A stretch of 64,000 nt of DNA from Arenimonas fontis (GCF_008386465.1 NZ_VUOD01000002.1:343091-407090), one strand, 5' to 3'. Shown: positions 36,748 to 45,718, counted from the first letter of the stretch. Numbers and translations: made by a program. Notes: a model not told the origin generated them from the sequence alone.

Positions 36748-36865
36748 GTGTCCGACGGCCGGCAGGCAGGGCAAACGCATCCGCCCGCACTCACGAAGGT
36801 CCGGACTGGGGACGACCTGACCCCGGCGTTAGAATCCGGTCCCCCCGCCGAGGAACCCGCCGCCC

Positions 36866-38752
36866 ATGCCAGTCCGCCCCCTGTTCCCCGCCCTGCTGCT
36901 GTCGCTGGCCGCCGGCAGTGCCCATGGCCAACGCGCGCCGGCCGTTCCGGCCGCCTGCACCGACTTCTACGGCCACGTCAACGCCGCCTGGTTGGCCCAG
37001 CACCCGCTGCCGGCCGGCAGTCGCCACTACAGCCGCTGGGATCAGCTGATCGCCCTCGGCCAGACCCGGCGCAACGAGTTGCTGGCCGCCACCCACGCCC
37101 CCGAGGGCAAGCCGGCATCGGCGCTGCTGGCCGACCTGATCGCCTCCAGCCAGGACGAGGAAGCCATCGAGGCCGCCGGCACTCGCGCACTGCAGCCGTT
37201 GCTGCAGAAGATCGAGCGCATCCGCCGCAACCGCGACGTGCCGGCGGTGGTGGCCGAGCTGCACGCGGCCGGCGTGCCGGTGCTGTTCGCTTTCCAGGTG
37301 CGACGGGATGCCCAGGGACGTCCCTATGCCTGGATCGGTCCCGGCGGCCTGGGCCTGCCCGATCCGAGCTTCCACCTGTCAGCCGCGCCGGAAGTGCAGG
37401 CGTTGGTCCGCCAGTACCGCGACGCGCTGAGCGAATGGCTGCGCCTGTCCGGCGTACCGGCCCGCGAGTTGGCGGCGGCGGTGGATGGCGCCTTGGCCAT
37501 GGAGCTGGAACTGGCCCGCGCTGCCGCCCAGGCGGCGCCGGCCACTCTGTTCCCGCTGGAGGAAGCGCAGAAGGTCGTCGGTGCCCTGGACCTGCCGGCC
37601 TTTCTGGCTGCCCAGGGCCTGAAGGCCACCCACGTCGAACTGGCCGGCCCCGCCTTCTTCCAGGTTCTGGACCGGCAATTGGCCAGGGCCAAGCCGGCGC
37701 AGTGGCGGGCCTACCTGCGCGCACAGGTGTCGCGTGAGCTGGCCCCGACCCTGCCCAATGCCTGGCGCCGGCCCTGGGCCGAGCTCTACCAGGTACGCCT
37801 GGGCGGACAGACCGAGCCCGAGCCGCGCGCGCTCTGGTTCCGGCGAATGCTCGAAACCGAGGCGCCCGAGTTGCTCGACCTGGCCTACGACGAACGCTGG
37901 CTGCCAAGTGAGCGCCAGCAGCGCGCGGAACGGATCGCCGCCGGCGTGCGTGCCGCCGCCCTGGCGGCGGTGGACCGGGCCGACTGGCTGAGCGACGAGG
38001 GCAAGGCCAAGGCCCGGCGGCGCCTGGAAACCATGGAGATCCAGCTGGGCCGGCAGGTTCCGCCCGACACCTTCGGACCCACGCGCTTCTCGCGCGCGGA
38101 TTTCGCCGGCAATGTGCTGGCTCTGCGCCGCGGCCTGCACCAGGCCCTGCTGCAACGCGCCCGCCGCGCCTGGCCGGCCGAGCAGTGGCATCCGCTGCTG
38201 GCCTGGATACCCGGTGAGAACCGGCTGGTGGCCACCACCGCGGTGATGCAGCCGCCGGTGCTGGGCGAGGCCGCCGGCCCGGGCGACTACGGCGCCTTCG
38301 GTGCCCTGCTGGCGCAGCAGATCGGCATCGCCCTGCAGCAATGGGAGGGTGCCGACGCCCAGGCCTGGGCGAAGCGGACCCAGCCCCTGATCGGCCAGTA
38401 CAACGCCTACTCGGCCACCGGCGGCGCCACCCGGGTCAACGGCGTCGGCAGCCATGCCCAGAACCAGGCCGATCTGGCCGGCCTGGAGCTGGCCTGGGAG
38501 GCGCTCAATGCCTCCGGCCCGGTGGACAGCGCCGCCGCGCGCGCCTTCTTCACCGGCTGGGCCGCGCTCTGGCCGCGCCAGGACGAGGCCCTGGCCCTGG
38601 CCCAGGCCCAGGCCACCGCCACCCACGCGCCGGCGCGCTGGCGGGTGAACGGGCCACTGGCCAACCTACCGGCCTTCGGCCAGGCCTTCGGCTGCGCCGG
38701 CCGGGCGGCCATGCTGCGGCCGGCTCGCGAGCAGGTGGCGCTCTGGCGATGA
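36866..38752 (+). CDS. M13-family pseudopeptidase lacking the zinc-binding motifs (third of three)
   Basis: The 628-aa exported protein has an Ala/Leu-rich signal ending SAHGQ rather than a lipobox. It aligns along its length with the two upstream M13 peptidases (for example CTDFYGHVNAAWLAQ, GLGLPDPSF, QPPVLG and the final LANLPAFGQAFGC). Where they have HEM(L/I)H it has QQIGI (residues 484-488), and the GENIADLGG site reads AQNQADLAG with Gln532 in place of the zinc-ligand Glu. The substrate-site His and Arg (THAPARWR) are kept. It is probably catalytically dead and may bind peptides or regulate a partner. Its stop overlaps the rapA start. Confidence 0.85.
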   Translation: MPVRPLFPALLLSLAAGSAHGQRAPAVPAACTDFYGHVNAAWLAQHPLPAGSRHYSRWDQLIALGQTRRNELLAATHAPEGKPASALLADLIASSQDEEAIEAAGTRALQPLLQKIERIRRNRDVPAVVAELHAAGVPVLFAFQVRRDAQGRPYAWIGPGGLGLPDPSFHLSAAPEVQALVRQYRDALSEWLRLSGVPARELAAAVDGALAMELELARAAAQAAPATLFPLEEAQKVVGALDLPAFLAAQGLKATHVELAGPAFFQVLDRQLARAKPAQWRAYLRAQVSRELAPTLPNAWRRPWAELYQVRLGGQTEPEPRALWFRRMLETEAPELLDLAYDERWLPSERQQRAERIAAGVRAAALAAVDRADWLSDEGKAKARRRLETMEIQLGRQVPPDTFGPTRFSRADFAGNVLALRRGLHQALLQRARRAWPAEQWHPLLAWIPGENRLVATTAVMQPPVLGEAAGPGDYGAFGALLAQQIGIALQQWEGADAQAWAKRTQPLIGQYNAYSATGGATRVNGVGSHAQNQADLAGLELAWEALNASGPVDSAAARAFFTGWAALWPRQDEALALAQAQATATHAPARWRVNGPLANLPAFGQAFGCAGRAAMLRPAREQVALWR

Positions 38753-41598
38753 GCGAGCCCTTCGCGCCGGGCCAGCGCTGGTTCTCCAGCGCCGAACCCG
38801 AACTGGGTCTGGGCACGGTGCTGCGCCTGGCCGGACGGCAGGTGCAGATCGTGTTCACCGGCAGCGGCGTGGTGCGCATGTACGCGCTCGGCTCGGCGCC
38901 GCTGCTGCGGGCGGAGTTCCGCCCCGGCGAACGCATCCGGGTCGGCGGCGACGACAAGCGGGTCGAACGGGTCGAACGCCGCGCCGGCCTGCTGCACTAC
39001 CACTGCGGCGACGCCTGCCATCCGGAGGGCGAGCTGGACGCCGAGCAGCCGGTGTCCCAGGCCGATGCCCGGCTGCTCTCGTGCCGGGTGGACCGCAACG
39101 ATCGGTTCGAACTCCGGCTCGAATGCCTGCGCCGCCGCGCCGAGGCCCGGGCCCACCCGGGCTGGGGCATCCTGGGCGCGCGCATCGACCTGATTCCGCA
39201 CCAGCTGCGGGTGGCGGCCATGGCGGCCGCCCGGAGACCGCCGCGGCTGCTGCTGGCCGACGAGGTCGGCCTGGGCAAGACCATCGAGGCCTGCCTGGTG
39301 GTGGCGCAGCAGCTGGCCAGCGGCCGCGCCCGGCGGGTGCTGGTGCTGGCGCCGGAGAGCCTGGTCAACCAGTGGTTCGTGGAACTGCTGCGCCGCTTCA
39401 ACCTGCCCTTCGCCATCTACGACGAGGAACGTTGCGAATCGCTGGAGCTGGGCGAGCCCAGGGCCAACCCCTTCGAGGACGAGCAATGCGTGATCGCCTC
39501 GGTGGACTGGCTGGCCAGTCACGAGCGTCGCGCCCGCCAGGCCCAGGAGGCCGGCTGGGACCTGCTGCTGGTGGATGAAGCGCACCATCTGTCCTGGGGC
39601 CCGGATCACGCCAGCCCCGCCTACGCCCTGGTCGAACATCTGGCGATGCGGACGCCGGGCCTGCTGCTGCTGACCGCCACGCCGGAGCAGCTTGGCCTGG
39701 GCGGCCATTTCGCCCGCCTGCGCCTGCTCGATCCGGCCCGCTACACCGACCTGGAGCATTTCCGCGCCGAGATGCGCGGCTACCTGGCGCTCTCGCCCCT
39801 GGCCGGCCGCCTGGCCGAAGGCGCAGCCCTGACCACGGCCGACATGGAAACCCTGGCCCGGCTCTTCCCCGACGAGAGCGAACAGCTGGCCAGCCGTCTG
39901 GGCCGGATCGCCGCCGGCGACGCCGGCGAACGCGAAGCCCTGCTCGCCGACCTGGTGGACCGGCACGGCACCGGCCGGGTGATGGTGCGCAACCGGCGCG
40001 CCGCGGTCGGCGGCTTCCCGCGCCGCGTCCCGCACGTCGAAACGCTGCCGGCGCCGGAAGACCCGCTGCTGCTGGGTCGGCTGCGCGCCGAATTCTCCCA
40101 TGACGTCGGCGAGACCGAAGACGAACCGGCGCACGATTTCACCCGCGACCCGCGCATGGACTGGCTGCTGCGCGTGCTGGAGGAGACCGCGCCGGCCAAG
40201 GTGCTGCTGCTGTGCCGATCGCGCGCCAAGGTGCAGGCGATCGAGGAGGCGCTGCGGCTACGCAGCGGATTGCAGGTGGCTCGCTTCCACGAGGACATGA
40301 ACTTGCTGCAGCGCGACCGCAACGCTGCCTTCTTCGCCGACCCGGAGGGCGCGCGCCTGCTGGTGGCCAGCGAGATCGGCGCCGAGGGCCGCAATTTCCA
40401 GTTCGCCCAGCACCTGGTGTTCTGGGATCTGCCGCTGCACCCGGACATGCTCGAGCAGCGCATCGGCCGCCTGGACCGCATCGGCCAGCGTGGCGATGTG
40501 CACCTGCACGTCGCCGCCGTGGCCGGCAGCGCCCAGGAAGTGCTGCAGCGGTGGCTGCATGAGGGCCTGGACGCCTTCGCCCGGGTACTGCCGGATGGCC
40601 GCGAACTGCTGCGCCACTTCGGCGCCGAGCTGCTGCAACTGGCCGCCGCCGATCCAGAGGCGCGCGAGCCGGCCTTCACCGAACTGCTGGAGCGAAGCCG
40701 GCTCAAACACGCGGAACTGGCCCGCATCGTCGCCGAGGGCCGTGACCGGCTGCTGGAACTGGGCAGTCGCCGCGGCGAAGGCGGTGATGAGCTGCTGCGC
40801 GCCCTGCGCGAGGACGATGCCGCGGCACCGCTGGACGACTACCCGCTGCGCCTGCTGGAGGCCTTCGGCGTGCACCACGAACCGCTGGCCGCCGATCTCT
40901 GGCTGCTCGACCCCGAGCACGTCACGGTGGACGGCTTCGAGGAGCTGAAGGCCGGCCCGCGCCAGGCCACCTTCGACCGCGCCACCGCCTTGGCCCGCGA
41001 CGACCTGCTCTATCTGCGCGGCGACCACCCGCTGCTGCTTTCCGCCGCCGACCTGCTGCTGTCCGGCGAAACCGGCAACGCGACGGTGCTGATCGACGAC
41101 GCCCTGCCGCCGCGCACCGTCGTGCTGGAGGCGGTGAGCGTGCTGGAATGCGTGGCGCCGCGCGGCCTGGACATCGAACGCTGGCTGCCGCCGGCGCCGC
41201 TGTCGGTGGCGGTGGACACCCGCCTGCAGCCGCGCCCCGGCTTCGCCCCCAGCGAGCGCAGCCGGCTGCGCGCCGGCGACCGCCTGCTGGACCTGGCGCC
41301 GCAGCGCAAGGTGCTGGCGGCGCTGGTGCCGCCGATGCTGGCGCGCGCGCAGGAACTGGCCGCCGAGGAAGCCGGGGCACGCGCCGCCGGGGCGGCGGAC
41401 CGGGCCGACGCCGCCCTCGGCGCGGAAATCACCCGCCTGCGCGCCCTGGCCCGGGTCAACCCGGCAGTGCGTCCGGCCGAGATCCAGGCCCTGGAACAGG
41501 AACGCGAGGCCATCCTCGCCGCCCTGCCCAGCGCCCGGCCGCGCCTGGACAGCCTGCGGCTGGTGGCCAGCCCGGATTTCCTGCAGCTGCGCCGCTGA
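38749..41598 (+). CDS. rapA: RNA polymerase-associated ATPase RapA
   Basis: RapA is a Swi2/Snf2 ATPase that rescues stalled RNA polymerase. The 949-aa protein has the N-terminal Tudor-like domains (residues 1-110), Walker A DEVGLGKT at 171-178, DEAH at 276-279, and the later helicase motifs SEIGAEGRNFQFA and QRIGRLDRIGQ. A long C-terminal RapA-specific domain follows. The length matches E. coli RapA (968 aa). Its ATG overlaps the stop of the M13 pseudopeptidase (ATGA), so the two are co-translated. The stop meets that of the convergent rhomboid gene exactly. Confidence 0.96.
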   Translation: MSEPFAPGQRWFSSAEPELGLGTVLRLAGRQVQIVFTGSGVVRMYALGSAPLLRAEFRPGERIRVGGDDKRVERVERRAGLLHYHCGDACHPEGELDAEQPVSQADARLLSCRVDRNDRFELRLECLRRRAEARAHPGWGILGARIDLIPHQLRVAAMAAARRPPRLLLADEVGLGKTIEACLVVAQQLASGRARRVLVLAPESLVNQWFVELLRRFNLPFAIYDEERCESLELGEPRANPFEDEQCVIASVDWLASHERRARQAQEAGWDLLLVDEAHHLSWGPDHASPAYALVEHLAMRTPGLLLLTATPEQLGLGGHFARLRLLDPARYTDLEHFRAEMRGYLALSPLAGRLAEGAALTTADMETLARLFPDESEQLASRLGRIAAGDAGEREALLADLVDRHGTGRVMVRNRRAAVGGFPRRVPHVETLPAPEDPLLLGRLRAEFSHDVGETEDEPAHDFTRDPRMDWLLRVLEETAPAKVLLLCRSRAKVQAIEEALRLRSGLQVARFHEDMNLLQRDRNAAFFADPEGARLLVASEIGAEGRNFQFAQHLVFWDLPLHPDMLEQRIGRLDRIGQRGDVHLHVAAVAGSAQEVLQRWLHEGLDAFARVLPDGRELLRHFGAELLQLAAADPEAREPAFTELLERSRLKHAELARIVAEGRDRLLELGSRRGEGGDELLRALREDDAAAPLDDYPLRLLEAFGVHHEPLAADLWLLDPEHVTVDGFEELKAGPRQATFDRATALARDDLLYLRGDHPLLLSAADLLLSGETGNATVLIDDALPPRTVVLEAVSVLECVAPRGLDIERWLPPAPLSVAVDTRLQPRPGFAPSERSRLRAGDRLLDLAPQRKVLAALVPPMLARAQELAAEEAGARAAGAADRADAALGAEITRLRALARVNPAVRPAEIQALEQEREAILAALPSARPRLDSLRLVASPDFLQLRR

Positions 41599-42255
41599 TC
41601 AGCGCGAGATGCGCGGGCCGCGCGGCTTGAACGGCGGCTGGCCACGCCAATAGCGGATCATCAGCCAGCCGAACAGCATGCCGCCCAGGTGGGCGAAATG
41701 GGCGATGCCCGAGCGGGTGCCGAACACGCCCATCATCAGCTCGAGCAGGCCGAACACGATGACGAAGGTGCGCGCCCGCATCGGAATCGGCGGGATCATC
41801 AGCATGATCTGCCGGTTCGGGAACAGCATGCCGTAGGCCAGCAGCAGGCCGTAGATGCCACCCGAGGCGCCGACCGTCGGGTATAGGCCACCGCCGGTGA
41901 TGCCCGAGGACACCACGATCAGCTGCACCACGCCGGCGCCGGCCACGCAGGTCAGGTAGTAGCTCAGGAAGCGCTGCCTGCCCCAGGTCAGCTCCAGCGG
42001 CGCGCCGAACATGAACAGGGCGAAGGCGTTGAAGAACAGGTGGCCGAAGCCGCCGTGCAGGAAGCCGTAGCTGATGACCTGCCAGGGCATGAAGCCGACG
42101 CTGACCAGGTCGCCGTCCGGGCTCACGCCGACCGGGTACTCACCCAGCGGCCAAAGCGCGAAATACCGGATCAGGACGTCGCCGGCGAGGAACTGCAGAA
42201 GGAAGCCTAGGCCCAGCGCCCAAAGCAGGGCGGTGGTGGCCGGGGGAAGTCGCAT
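41599..42255 (-). CDS. Rhomboid-family intramembrane serine protease
   Basis: The 218-aa polytopic protein has six hydrophobic segments. The catalytic Ser lies in GASGGIYG and the His in FAHLGG, with a HGGFGHLFFNA segment in the second helix, all rhomboid hallmarks. It would cleave transmembrane helices in the inner membrane, and its substrate is not predictable. It is convergent with rapA, the TGA of one and the TCA of the other being adjacent. Confidence 0.93.
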   Translation of the reverse strand: MRLPPATTALLWALGLGFLLQFLAGDVLIRYFALWPLGEYPVGVSPDGDLVSVGFMPWQVISYGFLHGGFGHLFFNAFALFMFGAPLELTWGRQRFLSYYLTCVAGAGVVQLIVVSSGITGGGLYPTVGASGGIYGLLLAYGMLFPNRQIMLMIPPIPMRARTFVIVFGLLELMMGVFGTRSGIAHFAHLGGMLFGWLMIRYWRGQPPFKPRGPRISR

Positions 42256-42284
42256 GCGGGTGCACTCGTGGTCGGACCGGCCCG

Positions 42285-42290
42285 TATCAT
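42285..42290 (+). promoter_or_regulatory. -10 element for a leaderless 2OG-oxygenase mRNA
   Basis: TATCAT ends seven bases before the ATG at 42297, so the transcript should begin at the start codon. The -35 region is weak (TGCACT at 42261-42266, spacer 18). Confidence 0.5.
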
Positions 42291-42296
42291 ACCGGC

Positions 42297-42923
42297 ATGC
42301 CCTGCCCTGCCCTGATGAATCCCGACCGGATCGAGGCCCTGGCCGAGACCCTGGCCGACCGGGACTGGGCCGTGCTGGAGGTTCCGGAAGCCCTGCCGCT
42401 GTTGCGCCGGGTGGCCGGCGAGGCGCAGGCCCTGGCCGTATCCGGACGCTTGCGACCGGCGGCCACCGGCCGCGCCGGCGGTCGCCGCTTCGCCGGCCTG
42501 CGCGGCGATTCCACCCTCTGGCTGGACGACCCCGCCTGCGGCCCCGCCGCGGGCGAACTGCTGTCGGCCCTTGACGGGCTGCGGCCCGCGCTCAACCGTC
42601 GCCTGCTCCTGGGCCTGGAAGCGGTGGAAGCGCATTTCGCCCGCTATCCGCCCGGTGCCGGCTACGCCCGCCACGTGGATCGCTTCGCCGGCGACGACAC
42701 CCGGGTGCTGTCGCTGGTGCTTTACCTCAACGAGGACTGGCCCGAGGAGGCCGGCGGCCAGCTGCGGCTGCACCTGCCCGCCGGGCCGGTGGACATCGGC
42801 CCGCGCCTGGGCACGATGACGGTGTTCCTCGCCGGCGAGGTCGAGCACGAAGTGCTGCCGGCGACCCGGCCGCGGCTCAGCGTCGCCGCCTGGTTCCGGC
42901 GCCGGTCCCTGCGGGGCGCCTAG
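42297..42923 (+). CDS. 2-oxoglutarate/Fe(II)-dependent oxygenase (SM-20/prolyl-hydroxylase type)
   Basis: The 208-aa protein has the double-stranded beta-helix iron site. YARHVDRF gives His and Asp, EHEVLPATRPR gives the second His and the 2-oxoglutarate-binding Arg, and VLSLVLYLNEDWPEEAGGQL is the preceding strand pair. This fits the SM-20/PHD-like prolyl hydroxylases, which in Pseudomonas modify elongation factor Tu, but the substrate here is unproven. The last 47 nt overlap the convergent alkyltransferase-like gene. Confidence 0.9.
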   Translation: MPCPALMNPDRIEALAETLADRDWAVLEVPEALPLLRRVAGEAQALAVSGRLRPAATGRAGGRRFAGLRGDSTLWLDDPACGPAAGELLSALDGLRPALNRRLLLGLEAVEAHFARYPPGAGYARHVDRFAGDDTRVLSLVLYLNEDWPEEAGGQLRLHLPAGPVDIGPRLGTMTVFLAGEVEHEVLPATRPRLSVAAWFRRRSLRGA

Positions 42924-43296
42924 GCGGCGCCCACAAGAGCTCGTCCAGGCTGGCGGCGGCGCGCTGGCCGCGAACCCGGCCGCCCTCCACCTGCACGCCT
43001 TCGGCGCGCAGCCGTTGCACCTGCTCGTCGTAACCCTCGCTGCCGGGCGGAAAGGCGATGCGGCCGTCGGAACGCAACACCCGGTGCCAGGGCAGCCCGG
43101 GCTCCCCACCGGCCGACAGGATGCGCGCCACCCACCTGGCCCGGCCCGGCAGTCCGGCGCGCCGGGCCACCTCGCCGTAGCCGGCCACCCGGCCGGCAGG
43201 AATGGCCCGTACCGCCGCCAGGATGCGGGCACGGTGGTCGGCAGGGTCGCCGGCAGGCTTGCCGGGCGGCTTTGCGGCCTTGGGCTTTGCGGACAT
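42877..43296 (-). CDS. Alkyltransferase-like (MGMT-fold, Cys-less) protein
   Basis: The 139-aa protein has the O6-alkylguanine-DNA alkyltransferase C-terminal fold with VRAIPAGRVAGYGEVARRAGL, the recognition helix and RWVARILS. The active-site PCHR is replaced by PWHR, the mark of ATL proteins. These bind O6-alkylguanine without repairing it and flag the lesion to nucleotide-excision repair. The N-terminus is a short basic Lys/Pro/Ala extension. The start at 43296 (MSAKPKAAK) is likely, with an ATG four codons upstream possible. The coding end overlaps the oxygenase gene by 47 nt. Confidence 0.9.
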   Translation of the reverse strand: MSAKPKAAKPPGKPAGDPADHRARILAAVRAIPAGRVAGYGEVARRAGLPGRARWVARILSAGGEPGLPWHRVLRSDGRIAFPPGSEGYDEQVQRLRAEGVQVEGGRVRGQRAAASLDELLWAPPRRPAGTGAGTRRRR

Positions 43297-43336
43297 GGGC
43301 GCTAGCATACCGGTCCCCCGCAGCGGCACGCCCCTC

Positions 43337-43744
43337 ATGCAGAACTTCGAGCAGATCCGCGGCCATCTCCAGGGCAAGTACCTGCTGACAGTCAGCGACC
43401 CCTACCTGGCCTGCGTGCAGCTGTCGCTGGACCAGGGCCGCCGGCACCAGAGCATCTTCCTCTCGGAGATGATGGGCGAGGACAACCGGCCCTACCTGCG
43501 GGTCAGCACCGTGATCGCACCGATGACCGGCATAGACGCCCGCAGGATGCTGGCCTTCAACTGGCAGAGCCCGGTCGGCTACCTGGCGATAGGCGAGCTG
43601 GACTCGGTGCCCTATCTGCAGCTTTGCGAGAACCGTCCCTACGACACCCTCACCGCCGCCGAGGTGGACCGGCTGGTGCTGGAGATCGGTGGCCTGGGCG
43701 ACCAGATGGAGCGGCTGCTGTCGGCGGGCGGCGACCTGCTCTGA
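43337..43744 (+). CDS. Conserved hypothetical protein, possible secretion-chaperone/YbjN-like fold
   Basis: The 135-aa soluble protein has no signal peptide. It reads as alternating helix and strands (LLTVSDPYLACVQLSL, HQSIFLSEMMGED, YLRVSTVIAPM, VGYLAIGELDSVPYLQL), followed by helices ending in MERLLSAGG. The strand pattern is like the CesT/YbjN fold of small chaperones, but that is only a fold-level impression. It is divergent from the ATL gene with 40 nt between starts, where a GCTAGCAT-type -10 lies. Confidence 0.6.
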   Translation: MQNFEQIRGHLQGKYLLTVSDPYLACVQLSLDQGRRHQSIFLSEMMGEDNRPYLRVSTVIAPMTGIDARRMLAFNWQSPVGYLAIGELDSVPYLQLCENRPYDTLTAAEVDRLVLEIGGLGDQMERLLSAGGDLL

Positions 43745-43799
43745 GCAACGGTAACCGGGGGCGTCCGGGCCCTTGCCCGTCCGCACCCCGCCGCCCCGG

Positions 43800-44924
43800 T
43801 CAGGCCCAGCCGAGGCTTTCCACGGCCCGGTACAGCAGCCAGGCCAGGCCGCCGGAACACGGAATGGTCAGGATCCAGGCCCAGATGATCTTCTCGACCA
43901 CGCCCCACTTCAGCGCGCGCGGGCTCTTGGCCATGCCCACGCCCATGATGGCGGTGGAGATGCTGTGCGTCGTGGAGACCGGCATGCCGAAGTGGGCGGC
44001 CAGGGAGAGGATGGTGGCCGAGCTGGTCTCGGCGGCGAAACCGTGGATGGGGTGCAGCTTCACCATCTTGTGACCCAGGGTCTTGATGATGCGCCAGCCG
44101 CCGGCGGCGGTGCCGGCGGCCATGACGATGGCGCAGGTCACCACGATCCAGGTGTCGATGCCTTCCTTGCCGCTGGGATGCAGGAAGGCCAGCCAGGGCG
44201 GCAGGTCGGCCAGCGTTCCGGCCGCCTCGGCGCCGATCAGGGCCAGGGCGATGATGCCCATGGTTTTCTGGGCGTCGTTGGTGCCGTGGGCGAAGCCCAT
44301 GTAGGCGGCAGAAAAGATCTGCGCCTTGCCGAACAGCGCGTTGACCCACCGGGGCCGGGAAATCCGCGCCAGCCAGCCGCCGGCACCGTTCATGGCGCTG
44401 ATCACCGCCATCAGGGCGCCCATCATCAGCAGCCCAAGGGTGAAGCCCGCCGCCGGCGAACTGACCATCGGCACCATGACCTTCCAGAAGATGCCCTGGC
44501 TCTTGGTCCAGTCCTCGGCCGCGCGCGACCAGATCAGCACGTCGAAGTTGTTGTCGGCCGCCGACAGCGCCGCGCCGATCAGGCCGCCGATCAGGGCATG
44601 GCTGGACGATGACGGCAGACCGAACCACCAGGTGATCAGGTTCCAGACGATGCCGCCGGACAGGGCGCAGATGATCACCTGCGAACCGACCACCAGCACC
44701 TCTGCGTCGATCAGGCCGGAAGAGATGGTCTTGGCCACCGCCGTGCCCCAGAGCGCGCCGATCAGATTCATGAAGGCCGCCAGCGCCACCGCCTGGATGG
44801 GCGTGAGCACCTTGGTGGCCACCACGGTGGCGATGGAGTTGGCGGTGTCGTGGAAGCCGTTGATGTACTCGAACACCAGGGCGACCAGGATCACCACCAG
44901 CACCAGCAACAGGGCGGTGGTCAT
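43800..44924 (-). CDS. pit: Low-affinity inorganic phosphate transporter (PiT family)
   Basis: The 374-aa inner-membrane protein has two inverted PiT repeats, marked by EYINGFHDTANSIAT near residue 20 and GFAHGTNDAQKTMGII in the second half, and about ten helices. It would import phosphate (or metal-phosphate) with protons. The start is 4 nt after the stop of the DUF47 gene, forming the classic DUF47-pit pair. A candidate Pho box lies upstream of the pair. Confidence 0.96.
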   Translation of the reverse strand: MTTALLLVLVVILVALVFEYINGFHDTANSIATVVATKVLTPIQAVALAAFMNLIGALWGTAVAKTISSGLIDAEVLVVGSQVIICALSGGIVWNLITWWFGLPSSSSHALIGGLIGAALSAADNNFDVLIWSRAAEDWTKSQGIFWKVMVPMVSSPAAGFTLGLLMMGALMAVISAMNGAGGWLARISRPRWVNALFGKAQIFSAAYMGFAHGTNDAQKTMGIIALALIGAEAAGTLADLPPWLAFLHPSGKEGIDTWIVVTCAIVMAAGTAAGGWRIIKTLGHKMVKLHPIHGFAAETSSATILSLAAHFGMPVSTTHSISTAIMGVGMAKSPRALKWGVVEKIIWAWILTIPCSGGLAWLLYRAVESLGWA

Positions 44925-44928
44925 GGGC

Positions 44929-45558
44929 TCAGGCGTTCTTCAGGACGACGTGGTAGATGACGTTGCCGGCGTCGCGGCAGCGGTCGATGGCCTTCTCGAG
45001 GATCTCGAACAGGTCCTTGAGGATCAGGTAGCGCATCGGGTCCGCCTCACGAGTGTAAGTGTCCCGGTACAGCTCGAGGATCAGGCGGTCGGCCTCGGAT
45101 TCGATCGCCTGCAGCTTGTCGTTGAGCTTGCGGGTGGTTTCCAGGTCCATGCCCCTGCGCAGCAGCAGCACCATTTCCTCGAGTACCGCGCAGGCGCGCT
45201 CTAGCATCGCCGCACGGGAAACGAAATCCACGTCGCCGACCCGCTCCGACGCCAGGGTGAAGCGCTCGGCGAACTTCTCCACCACTTTCGGGATCTTGTA
45301 CAGGGCATTGGAGAGCGCTTCGATGTCCTCCCGCTCCAGCGCGGTGACGAAGGTGTTGACCAGCTCCTCGCTGATCCTGGCCGCCAGGTCCTTCTCGCGC
45401 TGGCGGGCCTCCTTGAAGCGTTCGAGCGAACGCTGGGCCGGCGGCGTGGCCAGCAGCTCGCCCAGGGCCCGGGCGCTTTCGCGGGCGGCGGCGGCGCTGG
45501 CCTCGAGCAGGCCGTAGAACTTGTCGCCCTTACCAAAGATGGTCTGCAGGGAAAACAT
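44929..45558 (-). CDS. DUF47 (PhoU-like) Pit accessory protein
   Basis: The 209-aa all-helical protein has the PhoU-like pattern of DUF47: MFSLQTIFGKGDKFYGLLE at the start, KARQ-type Glu/Arg repeats and EADRLILELYRDTY near the end. Homologs encoded with pit modulate phosphate transport or bind metals, and the mechanism is not settled. It is transcribed first in the operon. The start at 45558 has only a weak ribosome-binding site. Confidence 0.93.
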   Translation of the reverse strand: MFSLQTIFGKGDKFYGLLEASAAAARESARALGELLATPPAQRSLERFKEARQREKDLAARISEELVNTFVTALEREDIEALSNALYKIPKVVEKFAERFTLASERVGDVDFVSRAAMLERACAVLEEMVLLLRRGMDLETTRKLNDKLQAIESEADRLILELYRDTYTREADPMRYLILKDLFEILEKAIDRCRDAGNVIYHVVLKNA

Positions 45559-45604
45559 GGCGGGGTTTCCTGGCGGGGCCGGGCAGCCGGCGAAAATGGC
45601 GCGT

Positions 45605-45634
45605 ATGTTACAACGTCGTGACGCCTTCGTGACG
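45605..45634 (-). promoter_or_regulatory. Candidate Pho box and promoter of the DUF47-pit operon
   Basis: On the minus strand CGTCACG (45628-45634), a 4-nt spacer and CGTCACG (45617-45623) form a perfect 7-4-7 direct repeat with the 11-bp period of PhoB sites. TAACAT (45605-45610) follows 6 nt later as a -10. The repeat differs from the E. coli consensus CTGTCAT, so it is inferred from geometry and gene context. Confidence 0.4.
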
Positions 45635-45718
45635 ACCCCGGCCCGGCCTGGGCCTATGGCATAGTGCGGCCTCACGCCCCCTTTCCCGAGGAGCCTCGGC
45701 CGGCCCGGTCCGGCGCCC

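Noticed and set aside
32188..36790. Very long minus-strand open frames opposite the M13 genes
   Set aside because: High GC makes stops rare in the antisense frame. The composition is skewed to His/Gly/Val/Arg and no family motif is visible, while the plus-strand frames carry clear peptidase motifs.
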